Shown: positions 34,487 to 48,100 of the stretch, piece after piece
Layout of the letters: every line of letters starts with the position of its first letter
Position numbering within the stretch: the first letter of the stretch is position 1
Assembly (NCBI GenBank): GCA_030685235.1
Contig: MU839079.1
Location: 620,001-684,000 of the forward strand
Direction of reading: 5' to 3'
DNA: 64,000 bases
Source: Copromyces sp. CBS 386.78
Lineage: Eukaryota; Ascomycota; Sordariomycetes; Sordariales; Sordariaceae
Notes under the pieces: model-generated
The model's database searches: none
Told to the model about the DNA's origin: nothing
Seen by the model: only the letters and a program-made list of their open reading frames with translations
Position numbers and translations under genes: made by a program

Positions 34487-36213
34487 GAATACCTTGGGAG
34501 TAGAAGGTTCCAAGTTAGCAACCAGGATGCGAAAGGCGGTGGAAGAGTTGGAGCATGTGAATCAGTACCAAGTCAGGTTGGCAAGGAGCGGGAGTTTCAG
34601 AGTTCAGGACAGAGCTCCGAAGTCATGTACATATGTTTGGACTATGGAGACGGGACGGGGTGACGGGGTGACGGGGTGACGGGGGACGGAGACGGGTGAC
34701 GGGCTCGATGGGAGGTACAAAAAGTGGATGTATGGATTTAAGCTCACCTGGACGAGATCAGCACGCAGACGAAGCCGGAGCTCTGTCTGCCACCGATGCT
34801 CGATTTGTTTTTGTTTTTGTCGTCAGCACCACAGGGTCGTGATGTTGATGTCCCCTTTTTTTTCCTTCGTTACCACTTTCCCACGCGGTAACGGTATAGT
34901 TGTTTGTCGACAAATGGCGAAGCGTAGAGAATAAAGATGGGGTACCAGCAGGAGCCAAAGGGGGCCAGTAAGGAAGCTTAGCACTTAGAGGTAGAAGACT
35001 TGAGAAGAATAAAAAGTCGGTAACGAATTAACTACGGGGGTCGACCGAAAGTCAACAAATGAGGGAAGAGAAGAAGGGGAGAAGGCAAAACGGTTCTGTA
35101 GTTCCGGACGCATCGAGGGGCTCTGTTGTTGCTGGTCTTTTTTTTTTCTTGTCTTTTCTTTCACCGCTGCGAATTGGTGGACTTTTGGATCAGGTCGTGA
35201 TAGGGAAGACCGGAAGGGGAGGTGTAGACTTTTTTTTTTTCTGAAACACTCTTGGACCAGCAAAGACGCGCAAAGTATCGGCCGTGAATGGAGGGTTCGT
35301 CGACGCGTTTTCCACGACTGGATTGCGAGGTTTCCGTTCCCGACACAGGGTGTGCACAGAGAGGTGAGGTGGTAGGAAGACGGGAACCGAGAAGCGGGAT
35401 GGATGGAGGTTGAAAGGTTGGACTTCTCAGGTGGTGTTGGTGTGGTTCGTTGCAGGAGAGGTAATTCTCGTGCCGTGCTGCAGCAGCTGCAGGTGAATAA
35501 CCTGGTAATGGTGTGAGATACCAGTAGAGGTTGGGACCTGTCGGTTTAGGTTCTGTCACTAACAGTCAGTTGCCTCCCGTCTCTGGGGTGTGTTCGATGG
35601 GCGATGGCTCTTTCCGTTCCCGTCTCTTTCGTTCGTTCTTCTGGTGATCACCATCCGTCCCGTCTCTCGTCCCTTCTGCTCAGCAGGTCAGTTCTTCACG
35701 CTCGCCGAGTCCATCATGGTTCCGCATGGTCCCTGACTGCCCCACATTGCTCACCCGAATGCCGTCGTGCGATTTGGTAGATGGCGGGTACAAAGCGGGG
35801 GAGAAACGGGGTTTTGTATCCACGCCGCCAAGCCCGCCTGCCGCACAGCGAACCCTTCAGTTCGCAACCGCATAGGCCAAGAACCCTTGTCTCTTGGTAG
35901 CCGCAAGGTACCTCTTAACTTTTACTGTGCTACAGTACCACAAGGTTGGTTTAGACTCGGGCATGGAACATTTCCATTTCTCCTCCCGTTCCATCCTTCG
36001 CTTCCTTCAACTCCCGTAGCCGTCACCTGTCTTGTTTGCTATTCCATTTGCCACTTCCCGATTGGCTTCTGGGAAGGTCGTTGAGTTGTCGGATTACACT
36101 GCAGCACCAAAACACCACGTTGAGGCTCTGTTCAAGCTGAAACCCTTTCCTCGAAACATTGTCCATTCAGGAACACATCCCGCAAAACAAGGGGGCAAGC
36201 AACGGGTTCTCCT
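34487..36213. other. upstream region of the coiled-coil gene, possible 5' exon and UTR
   Basis: A consensus donor (GTGAGC, reading minus) sits near 34748, and a GCTAAC branch followed by a CCCAAG acceptor precedes the open exon near 34487. At least one 5' intron is therefore likely here, but no frame-consistent ATG exon could be fixed. Several plus and minus frames (up to 132 codons) lack an ATG or protein-like character. Confidence 0.4.
34649..34702. repeat. GACGGGGT minisatellite
   Basis: About six imperfect copies of an 8 bp GACGGGGT unit in tandem. Confidence 0.75.
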
Positions 36214-36219
36214 CGACAA

Positions 36220-36490
36220 TACGGAGGCTTATATGTTCAACTGTATTCTACCCCACTTTCCACCTGGCAGGTGTTTTATTGTCACACCCCAAATCTATTT
36301 GTACCTTGCAACCTCGCAACCTTACGTTTACATCCTCGGTTTCGCGCTCTCGCTTAACCCTAACCCTGAAAATAAAAAGGGGTATTAAAATGACCGCCTT
36401 TTCTTAGCGGTTATTTTGCACCTGGCCAGAGGTCCGTGCGCCCTCTATTTAACAAGAAATCTTAGTTTAAAAAAATTGCTAAATGGGTTT
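36220..36490 (+). repeat. left inverted arm of the outer element, with telomere-type repeats
   Basis: It comprises the 37 bp terminal repeat, a unique spacer, TTAACCCTAACCCT (36354-36367), then a 120 bp block including GGTTATTTTGCACCTGGCC and AAATCTTAGTTTAAAAAAAT that is repeated inverted at the right end. Confidence 0.8.
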
Positions 36491-36494
36491 TTAG

Positions 36495-36720
36495 AAAATA
36501 AAAATAAAAATAAAAATAAAAATAAAAATAAAAATAAAAATAAAAATAAAAATAAAAATAAAAATAAAAATAAAAATAAAAATAAAAATAAAAATAAAAA
36601 TAAAAATAAAAATAAAAATAAAAAAATTAAAAAAAAAATAAAAAAAAAAATAAAAATAAAAATAAAAATAAAGATAAAAATAAAAATAAAATGAAAAAAA
36701 AAATAAAAAAAAAAAAATAA
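36495..36720. repeat. (AAAAAT)n microsatellite
   Basis: More than 20 copies of AAAAAT, nearly perfect to about 36620, then degrading. A- and AG-rich sequence without structure continues to about 36960. Confidence 0.9.
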
Positions 36721-37210
36721 AAAAAAATTAAAAAAAAAATTAAAACCAAAAATGAAAATGAAAAGAAAAAGAAAGAGAAAGAGAAAGAGAAAAAGAAAAA
36801 CAAAAAGAAAAAGAAAAAGAAAAAGAAAATAAAAGAAAAAAAAGAAAAAGAAAAAGGAAAAAAAGGAAAAAAAAAAAAGGAAAAAAAAAAATAAGAATAA
36901 AAAGGAAAGGAAAAATAAAAAGAAAAAGAAATTAAAAAACAAATATAAAATTAAAAATAAAAGTAAAAGTAGAAATAAGAATAAATATAAAAGTAATAAA
37001 AGTTAATTTAAAGTAGAAAGTAAATATTTATATTATATATTTTATATATATAATTATTTCTATTTATATAATTTTATTTAAACTTATAAATCCGTTAAAT
37101 AAAATCTCCTAGCTTAGGTAAATAGGTGTTTCACTATCTTCCGTAGGTATAATCCGACTCCGCCTAAGGAAATACTCTTTTATTTATATAATAATTATTA
37201 CTATTATTAT

Positions 37211-37571
37211 TGTTATACGAATTATAGGCTAGTGTATACCTAGTACTATTACGCTGGACACCGTCCGGTATAATAATGCCTAATATAATATTAAGTAGTT
37301 AATAGTTATTTATCTCCCCTCTCTCGAAGAAAAGAGGATATTAATTAATTTATATATAATTAAAGTACTTACTTAATAATACTATTTATTAATTTAAATT
37401 CTAGGTTATAACTATTTAAATTCGATACTACTGAATTCGATACTATTTAGTATCGAATCCGACTATATTGACTTCAATATAAGTTTTAAAGTTGAACCTA
37501 ATACGGTCGACTTCGACCTTATTAGGTTGAACTAAATAAATATAAATAATTAGTATTATTTTACTATAATA
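37211..37571 (+). repeat. left LTR
   Basis: 361 bp. The shared stretch with the right LTR includes TTACGCTGGA, TTAATTAATTTATATATAAT and ACCTAATACGGTCGACTTCG. Confidence 0.9.
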
Positions 37572-40500
37572 AATAGTATTTATAGCTTTAAAATCGAATT
37601 TTATATATTATTTTTATTATTACTTTTCTATTATTATATTTTTTTATACTTAACGGCGTAGCTTCGCTAAAAAGTAATATAATATTATATTTCCTAATTA
37701 TTTAGACCGACGAATAAGCGGATAAAACGAAAAAAGTTTATTATTATTAAATAATTTATTTTTAAACTTTTAAAAACGAATTCGATAATATCGATTTCGA
37801 AGCTGTACGAACCTTAGTTCGATTTAAGAGAAACTTTAATATGTAAACCCTTATTTATAAATTTTTAACGAAGAGCCGGTACGTCCTATAATAACCAGAG
37901 ACTAAGACTTCCGGCCGAATATCGCTAAATTAATAATTCGTATAATATTTAATTTATATGATGAATTTATATTTAAAAAGGTTATTAAGGGCGAATTTAA
38001 AATTCGCCGAAAATAATAAGAATATAGGGACGGAAAGCGATCGACTAACGTAGGATACGAAAAAACCTTAAACCGCGCGCTTTTATAGTATAAGTAAAGT
38101 TTGGAATTCGTTTATTTCCCTATAAAATAAACGCCGGCTTCGTTCCTTTTAAATCGTTTTCGTCCTTAATTTAAATATAATTTTTTTATTTAATTACCGG
38201 CCTTAGCGCTTATTACGCTTATTAAAACTAACCCCGGCCTTATTTTAATATATATTATTAAATTTAAAGAAGTAGGCGAATTAATTTTAATATTACTTTT
38301 ATAATATTAGTAGTAGTAGGCACTAATACCGAATGTAGGAAATTATTATATAATTCCGAAGATTTTTGGGATTAGCTCCTTATAGGAAGTACCGCCGCTT
38401 ATTATAAGCGTACGGCCCCTAATATTCTTGCTAATACCTTTAACCGTTTAAATTTATATGGTATTAGCGTAGAGGAGCGCCTTATTAATTTGGGAGTAAA
38501 ATTATAAAGAAGAATAGAATAGAGCTAATTTAATAAGACGGTTAGTATTAATTTCTTTATCCTTTTAATATAAATTTTATAGTAAAGTATTAACGATATT
38601 TTCGACGTTAGGAAGAACTATTAAATTTAGTACTTTAAAATCGGATAAAAGTTATTATTAGAAGTTAGCCGTCGAATAATTCGATTAGGAAGAAGAGTTT
38701 CCCTATAGTACTTTTCGTTAATTAGAATATTATCTAATTTGCTAGTATATAACGAACTGCTACTAAATAACCTTATTAGCCGAATAACTAATATAACGCT
38801 TACAGAGAACTTATAAGCCGAATTTAATAGGGGAAACCCTAATCTAAATAATATTAACGTTACCGAATCGGTAACGGCTCCCGGATTTTAATTTTAAAAT
38901 AAGGGTATTAAGAAAGTAGCGATTATAATATCCGCCGGAATTTATAAGTTTATCCTTTTAGACAGAACAATTATTATTAGTATCGCTTTAATTATTTTCA
39001 ATACCCCTACGGGCGTTAGAAATAGAGGAGGGCCTTTAACCGGCCCTTCGGGATTATTAAATAAGCTCCCGAATAGTAGAATCCCTTATAATAATTCCAA
39101 TATACCTTCCGGTAGCCAAACCCCGCCCGTATCCGACTTTATAATATATTGCCGTTCGGATAATTAATAGAAACTTATTAATATAAAGCTATTTTAATTT
39201 AATTTAAATTATAATATTTTTAATAAATTTAGGTCTTTCTTTATTAGGAAAATAAAATATTATTTGGACCTTTATTTATAAGCGGAATATATTTATTGTA
39301 CTATAGAGTTCTACCCGGCCCGGCGCGCTTTATAGTTAGAAGAAGCTTCCAATTTATTTTGAAGTGCCGTTTTTAATTAGTAGATTAAGTAATTATTTTA
39401 TAATAATAAATATAAAATTATTGTTATTATTATTAGGTTTTTAATATATATAATTAAATAATTCGGGTTTAAGGTTTATAAATCCTTTGCCTAATTTAAT
39501 AGTAATAAATTTACTATTAAGCATAATAAGAAGGAACCTTCGATTTGTATTTTTACTATATAGTTATTTTAGTATATTTAGAATATTGGCGAATCCGGGG
39601 ACTTTTAATTCTTTATTTGTTTTTAAAATTCGATATATATTAATTTCCGTTTCGGTATTACGGCTCTAATTATTTATAATACCCGTAATAACTTTTTATT
39701 CTTTATAAATAAGAAGGTTAAAATACTTTACGAAAAGTTGAACGATAAATTTTATATTTATTTTATAGGGGAGGGTATTAAAAGCGGTTTCTTAATTAAA
39801 GCCGAAATTATAATATAGGGTAAAAGGGACCGTAGGGGTAATTTTACAATTCGTAGAAGAAGAGGGTCTAGTTGTATTAGAGGATAAAGAAGGGATTATA
39901 TCGACGGAAAGGATAACCGTTATAATTACGGCTAAAATTCCCGGGTAAATTCTAGTTGGGATCGGGGTTGTAAAGGTAGTAATAATTTTAGGCGCTATAA
40001 ATATTTTCGGAGAAAGGTTTATAATAAGAATAATAATTGTTATTATAATAGTTATTTTTATATTGATTTTAACAATATGAAAATTAATAAAAAGGTTTAT
40101 AAAATAAGTAAATCCGGATATATAATAATTAATAAAGGAGATAAATTAAAGGACGGTTATAAAGATTTTTACTATATAGCGGCCGAATTTAATAGCGAAG
40201 AGGAATTTATAAAATAAGTTTCGTACTATTAATCCTTAGTATATAATACTGATTCCGATATAAATTTAGAGGAAGTATTTAAATTGATTCTAGCGAAGTT
40301 GATTTTAATTAAATCGGGCTCGGTTATTATATTTATTTAATATTAATTAAGTTCGAATGTAATCGATATTTTAAATTTATTGGATATATTTTATTAAGTA
40401 TTTATAGAAGGCCTTTAGGAAGTTTATTTAATTTTAATCGGGTTAGAAACCGAAGACGAAGGCGAAAGTATAAATTTCGCCTTTAAAGAATAATAAGTAA

Positions 40501-42239
40501 TAGAGGCTAACCTTATACTAATTCGTAAATTATTTATTATTCTTTATAAAATGATTTTTTTTTAGATTCCTATTTAATATAATTTTAAAGGAGAGGGTAT
40601 TGAAATTTATTTAAATTTGGAAACTTCTAATATTTTAATAAATAAGGAATTTGTAATCTAATTCGTAAAGAACCTTTATTAATATTCTATTAACGGTTAT
40701 AAAGTATTAAATATTATAAATTCGTATTATATTTCGTAGTAAATCGAATTCGATTTTTACGTTGGTAAACGGATTTGTAGTACGCTAATTATTAGCTACT
40801 TCTAAATTAAAGCCGATATAGTATTGAATTTAATATTTAAATTTCTTTTAAGAATATATTTTTTTATAATTTATAAAACTAATATTAATTTCTATAATAG
40901 TAAAGTACGCTTCCGCTCTATATATAGAATAAAGGTTATAGGGTATATATATTATAAAATTCGGAATTAGCGTTTAATTTAATTTTAAAATAATAAATTT
41001 TATTATAATATTCTAATAATAGTAATAATATTACGTAAGGTAATAATAAAATTTAAAGTAATAGTATTAGTATATTCGAAAGTTAATATTACGGTTTGGT
41101 ATTTCGATTTACCCCCGGATCTGTACTGAATCGACTTTAAGGCGTACTATTTTAAGTCCGATTACAATTCTATTCTAGATTATACAATTACTATTCGAAT
41201 ATAGAAAATAATTATAATTTTTAATTAGGCGGATTAGTTTATTATTATTAAACTAAGGGAAATATTAAAGTATATTTACGAATATATAGGGGACGAAATT
41301 GCTATATTAATCGATTTTAATAATTTAAAATACTTTATTCCTGCTATTAAAATTGGGTTTACTTTAATTTAATATATTATATTCTTAAACGAAGAGGTAA
41401 AGTAATTCGTCCTTTTTATTGAGAAATTTAATTAGACTATTGCTAATCCCGTAATAAATATTAAGTTTAAATCTTTTAAATCGCTATTATAAAGAGAAAC
41501 GCTATTCGCACCGCCGCAAAACGCTATTCGCACCGCCATCAAAAGTGAAAATCCCAAGTTACTCCACGAAATCTGGTCTATATAGCTTAATAATAGTATT
41601 GAAATTTTTGTAATTTTTTACTCTATCTAATACCACTTTGGCCAATATACTTGGCCTATCCTACGAAGCTAAAAACACTAAGTACTCAAAAATGAAACTT
41701 TTAATTTACAAAATTAGGGACGTATTTTTAAAGGTACTAAAAGACATTAATTAAGAGCCCCACCTGAATTATAAAATGTAGAAAAATTCATGGAATTCTA
41801 TATACTTATTTATATCTTTATAGCTTGAGACTTGGCGAAGCTATATTTTATTTTATTTTGGATAGCGGTGTATGAAGCGTTTAGTGGCGGTGCGAATAGC
41901 GTTTCTCTTAAGATTAAATAAGTTAAATAATATTTTAAAAATTAAAATTAAAGTTAGCGTAAATATTTATTATTGCGATATTGAATTTGCTTAAATACTT
42001 ATAAAAATAGTCGATAATTTTAATATATTCCGAAACTATAATATTATTTTTATAGCCGAAAACGAAAAAATACGTATTAATTTTATTAAAGGATAGTAGA
42101 ATTAGCGGCGTATAATTTGAATATATTTATTTAAGTATAGAAATTATATATTTTTAAATAAAATATATAATTACTTATACCTATAAAGAAGGATAAATTT
42201 TATAAAATAGTTTACGCTATTAGTTTACTCCGTCTTTGT
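37572..42239 (+). pseudogene. degenerate 5' internal (gag-side) region of the retrotransposon
   Basis: 4.7 kb upstream of the reverse transcriptase remains, interrupted by the 416 bp element at 41493. It would hold gag and protease, but RIP stops and substitutions leave no motif I can name with confidence. A G/A-rich part around 39760-40240 has the look of a basic nucleocapsid region. Confidence 0.5.
41493..41908. mobile_element. 416 bp inverted-repeat element (MITE-like) inside the retrotransposon
   Basis: The ends are inverted repeats AGAGAAACGCTATTCGCACC/GCC (23 bp). TAA flanks both sides (41490-41492 and 41909-41911), a 3 bp duplication as made by Harbinger-type transposases. Just inside the left end the inner part of the repeat (AACGCTATTCGCACCGCC) occurs a second time in tandem. 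Base composition is normal, with CpA and TpG present, unlike the surrounding RIP-mutated DNA. No ORF, so it needs a transposase from elsewhere. Confidence 0.85.
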
Positions 42240-45110
42240 AATTTAGAAGAAGGTCAGTTTAATTGAAAAACCCTGTATTGTATCCGACTTCCGACTATTA
42301 AACGAGGTAACTATCCCTAATATTTACTTACTATTTAATTAATAGAATATTATAAATAATATAGTAAATTATATTATTTTCTCTATTTTTAATACGTTTA
42401 ATTTCTTTTATTAGTTATTAATATATACGAAGTATAAAGATTATATAATTATAATTAGCCTGCGAAGGTTTAAATAGTTTAATATAATATTTATAAGGTT
42501 TAAAAATACTTTAATATTCGTTTAACGCTTTATAAACTATTTTTTCTTCGAATACCGCTATTTTATATATATTTATATTAATAATATTATTATATTTAAT
42601 AAATCCCCTAAAAAATACGTAGAATATTTAAGAATAATACTATATATTATTAATAAATATTATATATATATCGGCGTTAATAAATCTTTCGTCGGGTACC
42701 CTTCTATTAAACTTCTAGGGTATATAGTTGATAGTAAAGGGATTTAATATATTAATAATTATATTAAAGTTTTTCGGAAGATTAAATTCTTAAATTCCTT
42801 TAAAATATTGGAAATGTATTTTAATATAGTAGGTTAGTTTTGATAGTTTATTCCGTAATTTTAAATCCGTAATACGCTCTTCGAACGCTATAAGACCCAA
42901 TTATTTCGTTATAGGCGAGAGAGCGGCGAATTCCTTGCCGGTATTTTTAAAAATACTTATAAAGTATATATTGTACGTATTAAATTCGAATTAATTAAAG
43001 ACGAATTTAAAGCATTTAAAAGTATATAAGAAAATTTCTATAAATAAATAAAGTAATAGTATTACCGCCGAAATAAAGTTTTATAATTTAAAACCGACGT
43101 TTATTAATAAGGTTTTGTAAATATAGCTTTTTAATTTATTAAAGAATAAAATAGGGAATTAATCTTAAGTAAAGATATCTTTATTAAATAAATATAATTA
43201 ATCGTTTATATATTTTACGAAATTAATCCTATAAAAAAGCGTTATAAATTTATTGAAGCCGAGGTCGCCGCTATTATTTAAGTCCTAAAGAAATAGAGGA
43301 AAATAATTTAATTTAATAAATATCCTATTAATATTTTAACCGATTATTCTTTTATTAAAAGTATTTTAAAGTATATATCCTTAATTATAATAGATTTTAA
43401 TAAAGCAAATTTCAAGTTCGCGGACGCGGTAAATTAGGCTTTTTAATTTCGGTTTAACGTATTCTATATTTTAAGGCCGCTAAACGTTGTACCTAACGCC
43501 TTATTTAAATTATTTATAAAATTAAATCGTTATATAAATTATAACGATATCGATTAATTAGAAGATATATAAATAAATTAGGCCGAATACGCTTATATTA
43601 ATATTATAAATATTAAATTTATTTTCTCTAAGGTTTTTTGTAACTAGTTAATTTAAAGTTATAAGGAAAATTTTAAATATATTAGTATTATAACCACCCT
43701 CGCCGAAGCCGACGCTCTTCATTTAATATGAATATATAAGAGCGGGAAGCGATTATAATTATTAATTAGCCCTTTTTATATTGAAGACGGGCTATTATAT
43801 TATATTGACTTCTACGATAAGCGGCGGTTATATATTTTTCGCGATTATATTAAGGACGTCCTAGAATTAATATACGACGGGAATTAATACTTCGGCGTTA
43901 ATTGTATAATAGCCGAATTTAATTATATTTATTTTAATAAAAAGATATAGAAAGTACGGATTTACGTATAATATTACTTAGTATATTATTAATATTAGAC
44001 CGACTAAAACTTAATTTTTAGCGAATTATAACTGATTAAATCTTTCCCCTAATTGTATTATATAATTATTATCGATTTTATTACTAATATACCCTTTATA
44101 AACGTTAGAGGAAGTTTTTAAGCGTTTCCTAATTTTAATTCCCTAAATACCTTCGCTATTTAAATATATAAATTTAATAAAAAGAAATTATTTATTATTG
44201 GATATTCGTTTTATAAAGTAGAAGATTAGGTAATAGTATTTATAAGGGTATAGATAATTAGTAATTAGGGTTTTCCTTAGGTAATTATTAGCGATTGTAA
44301 TCCGAAGTTTATTTTAATATTATAGAAGGTTATATTTGATTAGTATAACGTTAAACTATTATTTTTAATAGTATACTATTTATAAACCGATGGTTAATCC
44401 GAAAATACAAATTAAATAATTAAATTCGCTATTTGTATATATTATTCGATATCGGACGAACTTTAGACTAATATATTATTTACGTTTTAATATACTTTTA
44501 ATAATATTCTTTAAACTATATTTAATATATCCTCTAATAAAATCGTATTCAGTTTTAAATTGAAATTTCTTATTAAAGTATTTTCTAATAGTAATAGGGC
44601 CGAACCTATTTATATTAAGGCTTTCTAAATAATTTGTAAAGGGTTCTAAGAGGAAGTAGCCGTTTTAATTAATATAGTTAAAATCGCCGCTAAATTAAAA
44701 TACGACCTTCGGTATTAATTATTTAATTTTAAAGTCGGGGATATTATATTTTTACGCTTAAGTAAGGGATATTACTTATTAGGAAAGTTAAAGCCGAAAT
44801 AATTAATTAAATATTTAGGGCTATATAAAATCGTTTAGAAAGTAGAGAAATTAGTTTACGAATTAAATTTCTTTAAAAGTTTATAATTTTACTTTGTAAT
44901 TTTAATTGTATAATTATAGAAATTTATTTAAAGACGGGACCCGTATAATTGGAACGCGGACTTAGCGGAGGACGTTGAAATTAATAATTAGAAGGATTTT
45001 GTAGCGGAAAAAATCTTTAACTACTATATTTATACTTATAAGAAGAAGGGTAAAGTTATCGAATATTTTATTAAGCCCCGCGGTAAAAGTAATATTACCG
45101 ATTAATAGGT
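42240..45110 (+). pseudogene. degenerate pol: reverse transcriptase, RNase H, integrase, possible chromodomain
   Basis: The RIP-damaged plus frame at 42280-42760 still shows a Ty3/gypsy reverse transcriptase skeleton: DFRLLNE near the start, and YINNIIIF where the catalytic YxDD would be, both aspartates now Asn, as G-to-A RIP predicts. LLGYIVDSKGI ends the domain. Near 43080 a KTDVY piece fits RNase H. Integrase is marked by IDFITNIP at about 44070 and a TDG-SENTN piece at about 44385. At 44990-45100, EKIFNYYI...KKGKVIEYFIKP resembles a chromodomain, which would make it a chromovirus (weak). Many in-frame stops; clearly inactive. Confidence 0.8.
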
Positions 45111-48100
45111 TAGGAGGTTAGTTTTAATCTCTTTATTAAAAGACGTTATTTATATTTATAAAATTAGTTACTTAATAGATTAGGAAGTTGAAAGGGTTAA
45201 ATTAAATTATATATTTTTTAAATAAATAGAAGTAAAGGAAATCCTTTATTCGAAAGGATGCGTCGTAGTAGATTTACTAATTTACTCCTACGGATACCCC
45301 GTATAAATAGGAAATAGGATTGTTTTAATATAATATAAGTAGTTACGCTAATTAAAGTTAACCAGTTAATATAAGAGGGTAGGCTCGCTTTCGTTAGAAT
45401 CGTTATTTAATTAATACTTAAATTACGCGTTTATAGAAATTTTCCTTTATTTATTTTCCTTTTTATTTTATCCGTTTTTATATTTACTTTTTATTATCTT
45501 TTATTTTTTTTTAAAAAGGGAATTATTATTATTTTTATATCGTTATTATTAACTTTTTATCGTTATTAATATTATTCTTATATACTTTAAATACGTTTTT
45601 CCTTTTATATAAAATATATTATAAAATTTCCTTATAATTATAAATATCGAAATCGATGCAATCAATTTTAATAGGGTAAAACGTCGATTTTTAGTATTTA
45701 AGATATTTATATAAGCAATAATATTATAATACCTTCTATTTCCGTAAAATTTACCTATAAAAAGCGAATCCTCGCCCTTAATATTAATTAAATCGAATTA
45801 TTAAGCTTCGTTTACAACTTTAAAAATGAAATTGATAATTAGGAAAAGGAAATATTTATAAAGGATAAACGCGTATTTAAAATTGTTTACCTAATTGTAA
45901 ATAGCGTTTTAAATAAGTTTAACCTTTATAATAGTAAAATTACGTATATTATAAATATTAAAATATATTATATTAAAGCCGCTACGCTAAAATTCGTCGT
46001 CGCCTTCGGACTAGAATTCGTAATTTAAATATTAATAGAAAACGTTACTTATTTTATAATATATATTACGGACGAACTTACAGAAGCTTTCGATAAATTA
46101 AAAATTGTTTATAATTAAATTTTATATTAGGTTTAGGCTTTATATATATTTAAAGTTACTTATAGTAATCTTATCCCTACGAATTATAACCGATATAATA
46201 AGCCGACGCTAATCGACAATTTAACGGCGCTCTATTCGGAGAATAATTAATTAATTATGTTAATTATTTATAAAGTTTAATTTTAAATTTTATTTATAGA
46301 ATTTAAATTCGGTATTTTAATTAATATTAACGATAATATTATTTTGACCGGTATATATTTAATTATAGCCGGTATTATTATTACTATTAATATTTACTTT
46401 ATATTTAAATATTATTAGTACGAATATTAAATTCCGGCGTTATTAATCGGCTTAATAAATAATAATTATACGCTATATATTTCTATTTATATTTAATAAA
46501 ATTAAATTAGGAATAGTATAAAGGCGTATATATTAACCTCTAACCGTACTAATATAAGTATAAATATTTAATTTACTAAGTTTATTTAAATTAAGGTTTT
46601 TACGGCCGTTAAAGCTGCTTTAGCGAAGAATATTATTATTCCCTAATATAATAAGTATATATATATCGGTAATAATTTAGAGGTCGGCCGCTTTGCTATT
46701 ATATTAAAAATATTAAACGTACGTATTAATTTACGAATTTAATATATAAACAGCAATATTTATTTTAAATTTGTAAGGGCTTTCTATTTTGAAATAAATA
46801 TTATTATTTATTTAGCATTGGAATTAGTCGTTAAAAAGATTTTTAATAACGAAGATAACGATTTCGAAGAAAATAATTTCGATATTTTTAATAGGGATAT
46901 CGACCTTTCTATATTTAATTTAATTAGCGAGGGAAAAAATAATAAAAGTTCCCGAAATAATATAATTTTTTGTACGTTTGCTTTTAATTATTTTCGTACT
47001 AAATTCGTTTAATTAGTTTGTAAATACTACGGACCTACTTTAAATTTATATTATATGGTATATTATACTTTAGCCGAATTTTATAATAATATTTAGAGTA
47101 TTATTAATATTTCGGCCTATAATTATATTTTTTTTTCGGAAATGAATTTAGTATATAAATTATATAAGTAATCGGTTAAATTCGTTTTTATAATTTGTAA
47201 TATAAAGGATAAACGAATTTAAAACGAATTTATTCTAATAAAATTAATTTATTCATATACTATTATATTAATAGTAATATTAAAGTCCTAAAATAAATAA
47301 ATACCGTACTAATCTGGGCGAATAAAGTTAATTTAATTTATATTAATAAAATTAAATTCGACGGTACTAAAGAACGTTAAATAGCGGAAGAAAAGATATA
47401 TTTTATAAATTTATTTGACTAAGACTTTATTTAATTTCGTAAAGACTTTATAAACGAAATCTATAATTAAATAGAAAGCCGCCTATTAGTATTCAATTAT
47501 TTTAAAATTTATCTTAATAATATTAAAGCTATTAGTACGCCCTTCGCTATTTTTATATTCTTTTAGGAAATTATTAAAAAAAGTTTAATCGATTTTAGTA
47601 ATTTTATAAAGAATTTCATTATATTCGTCTACGAAATATATTAAAATATTTAGGTTAAGAACGTAGAATCTAATATTGAAATAGTTAAATCCGATTCCCC
47701 TTCCGCTATAAGAGCCGATTGTTGTAGTAATATTATTAAAATTATTAACCGTCCTATTATTTGTATTATTATTATTTAATAAATTACCGTTTAAATTTTA
47801 TTAGGTATTGACCGCTTTATAGTAATATTAAAAGCTATTATTTTCTTTAATTTAATTTTATTTACTTCGGTATTTACAATTTTAATTAAATTTAGTATCC
47901 GTACCTTTAAATTTAGGTAAATAAATATAATTAAGGTCGACGCTATAGAAGAGTGTAAAAGTATTGTTACGGTTAAATCGGCTTTAAAATGTCGTTGTAT
48001 TATTAATATTAATAAAAAAAAGGGGAAAGAGGTTTTTTTTATAAGTATTAATAAGTTGGGTTTAATTATTCGCTAAAATATTTCCGAAGGTAGTATTAAG

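Noticed and set aside
35161..35559. 132-codon minus frame, possible first exon of the coiled-coil gene
   Set aside because: No ATG (frame begins with GTG) and no splice path in phase to the next exon could be shown.
36416..36942. Lys/Asn repeat frame (plus) and Phe/Leu repeat frame (minus)
   Set aside because: Translations of the AAAAAT microsatellite.
46818..47012. 64-codon frame in the AT island as a real gene
   Set aside because: RIP-mutated transposon interior; Asn/Ile/Phe bias comes from mutation, not from selection on a protein.
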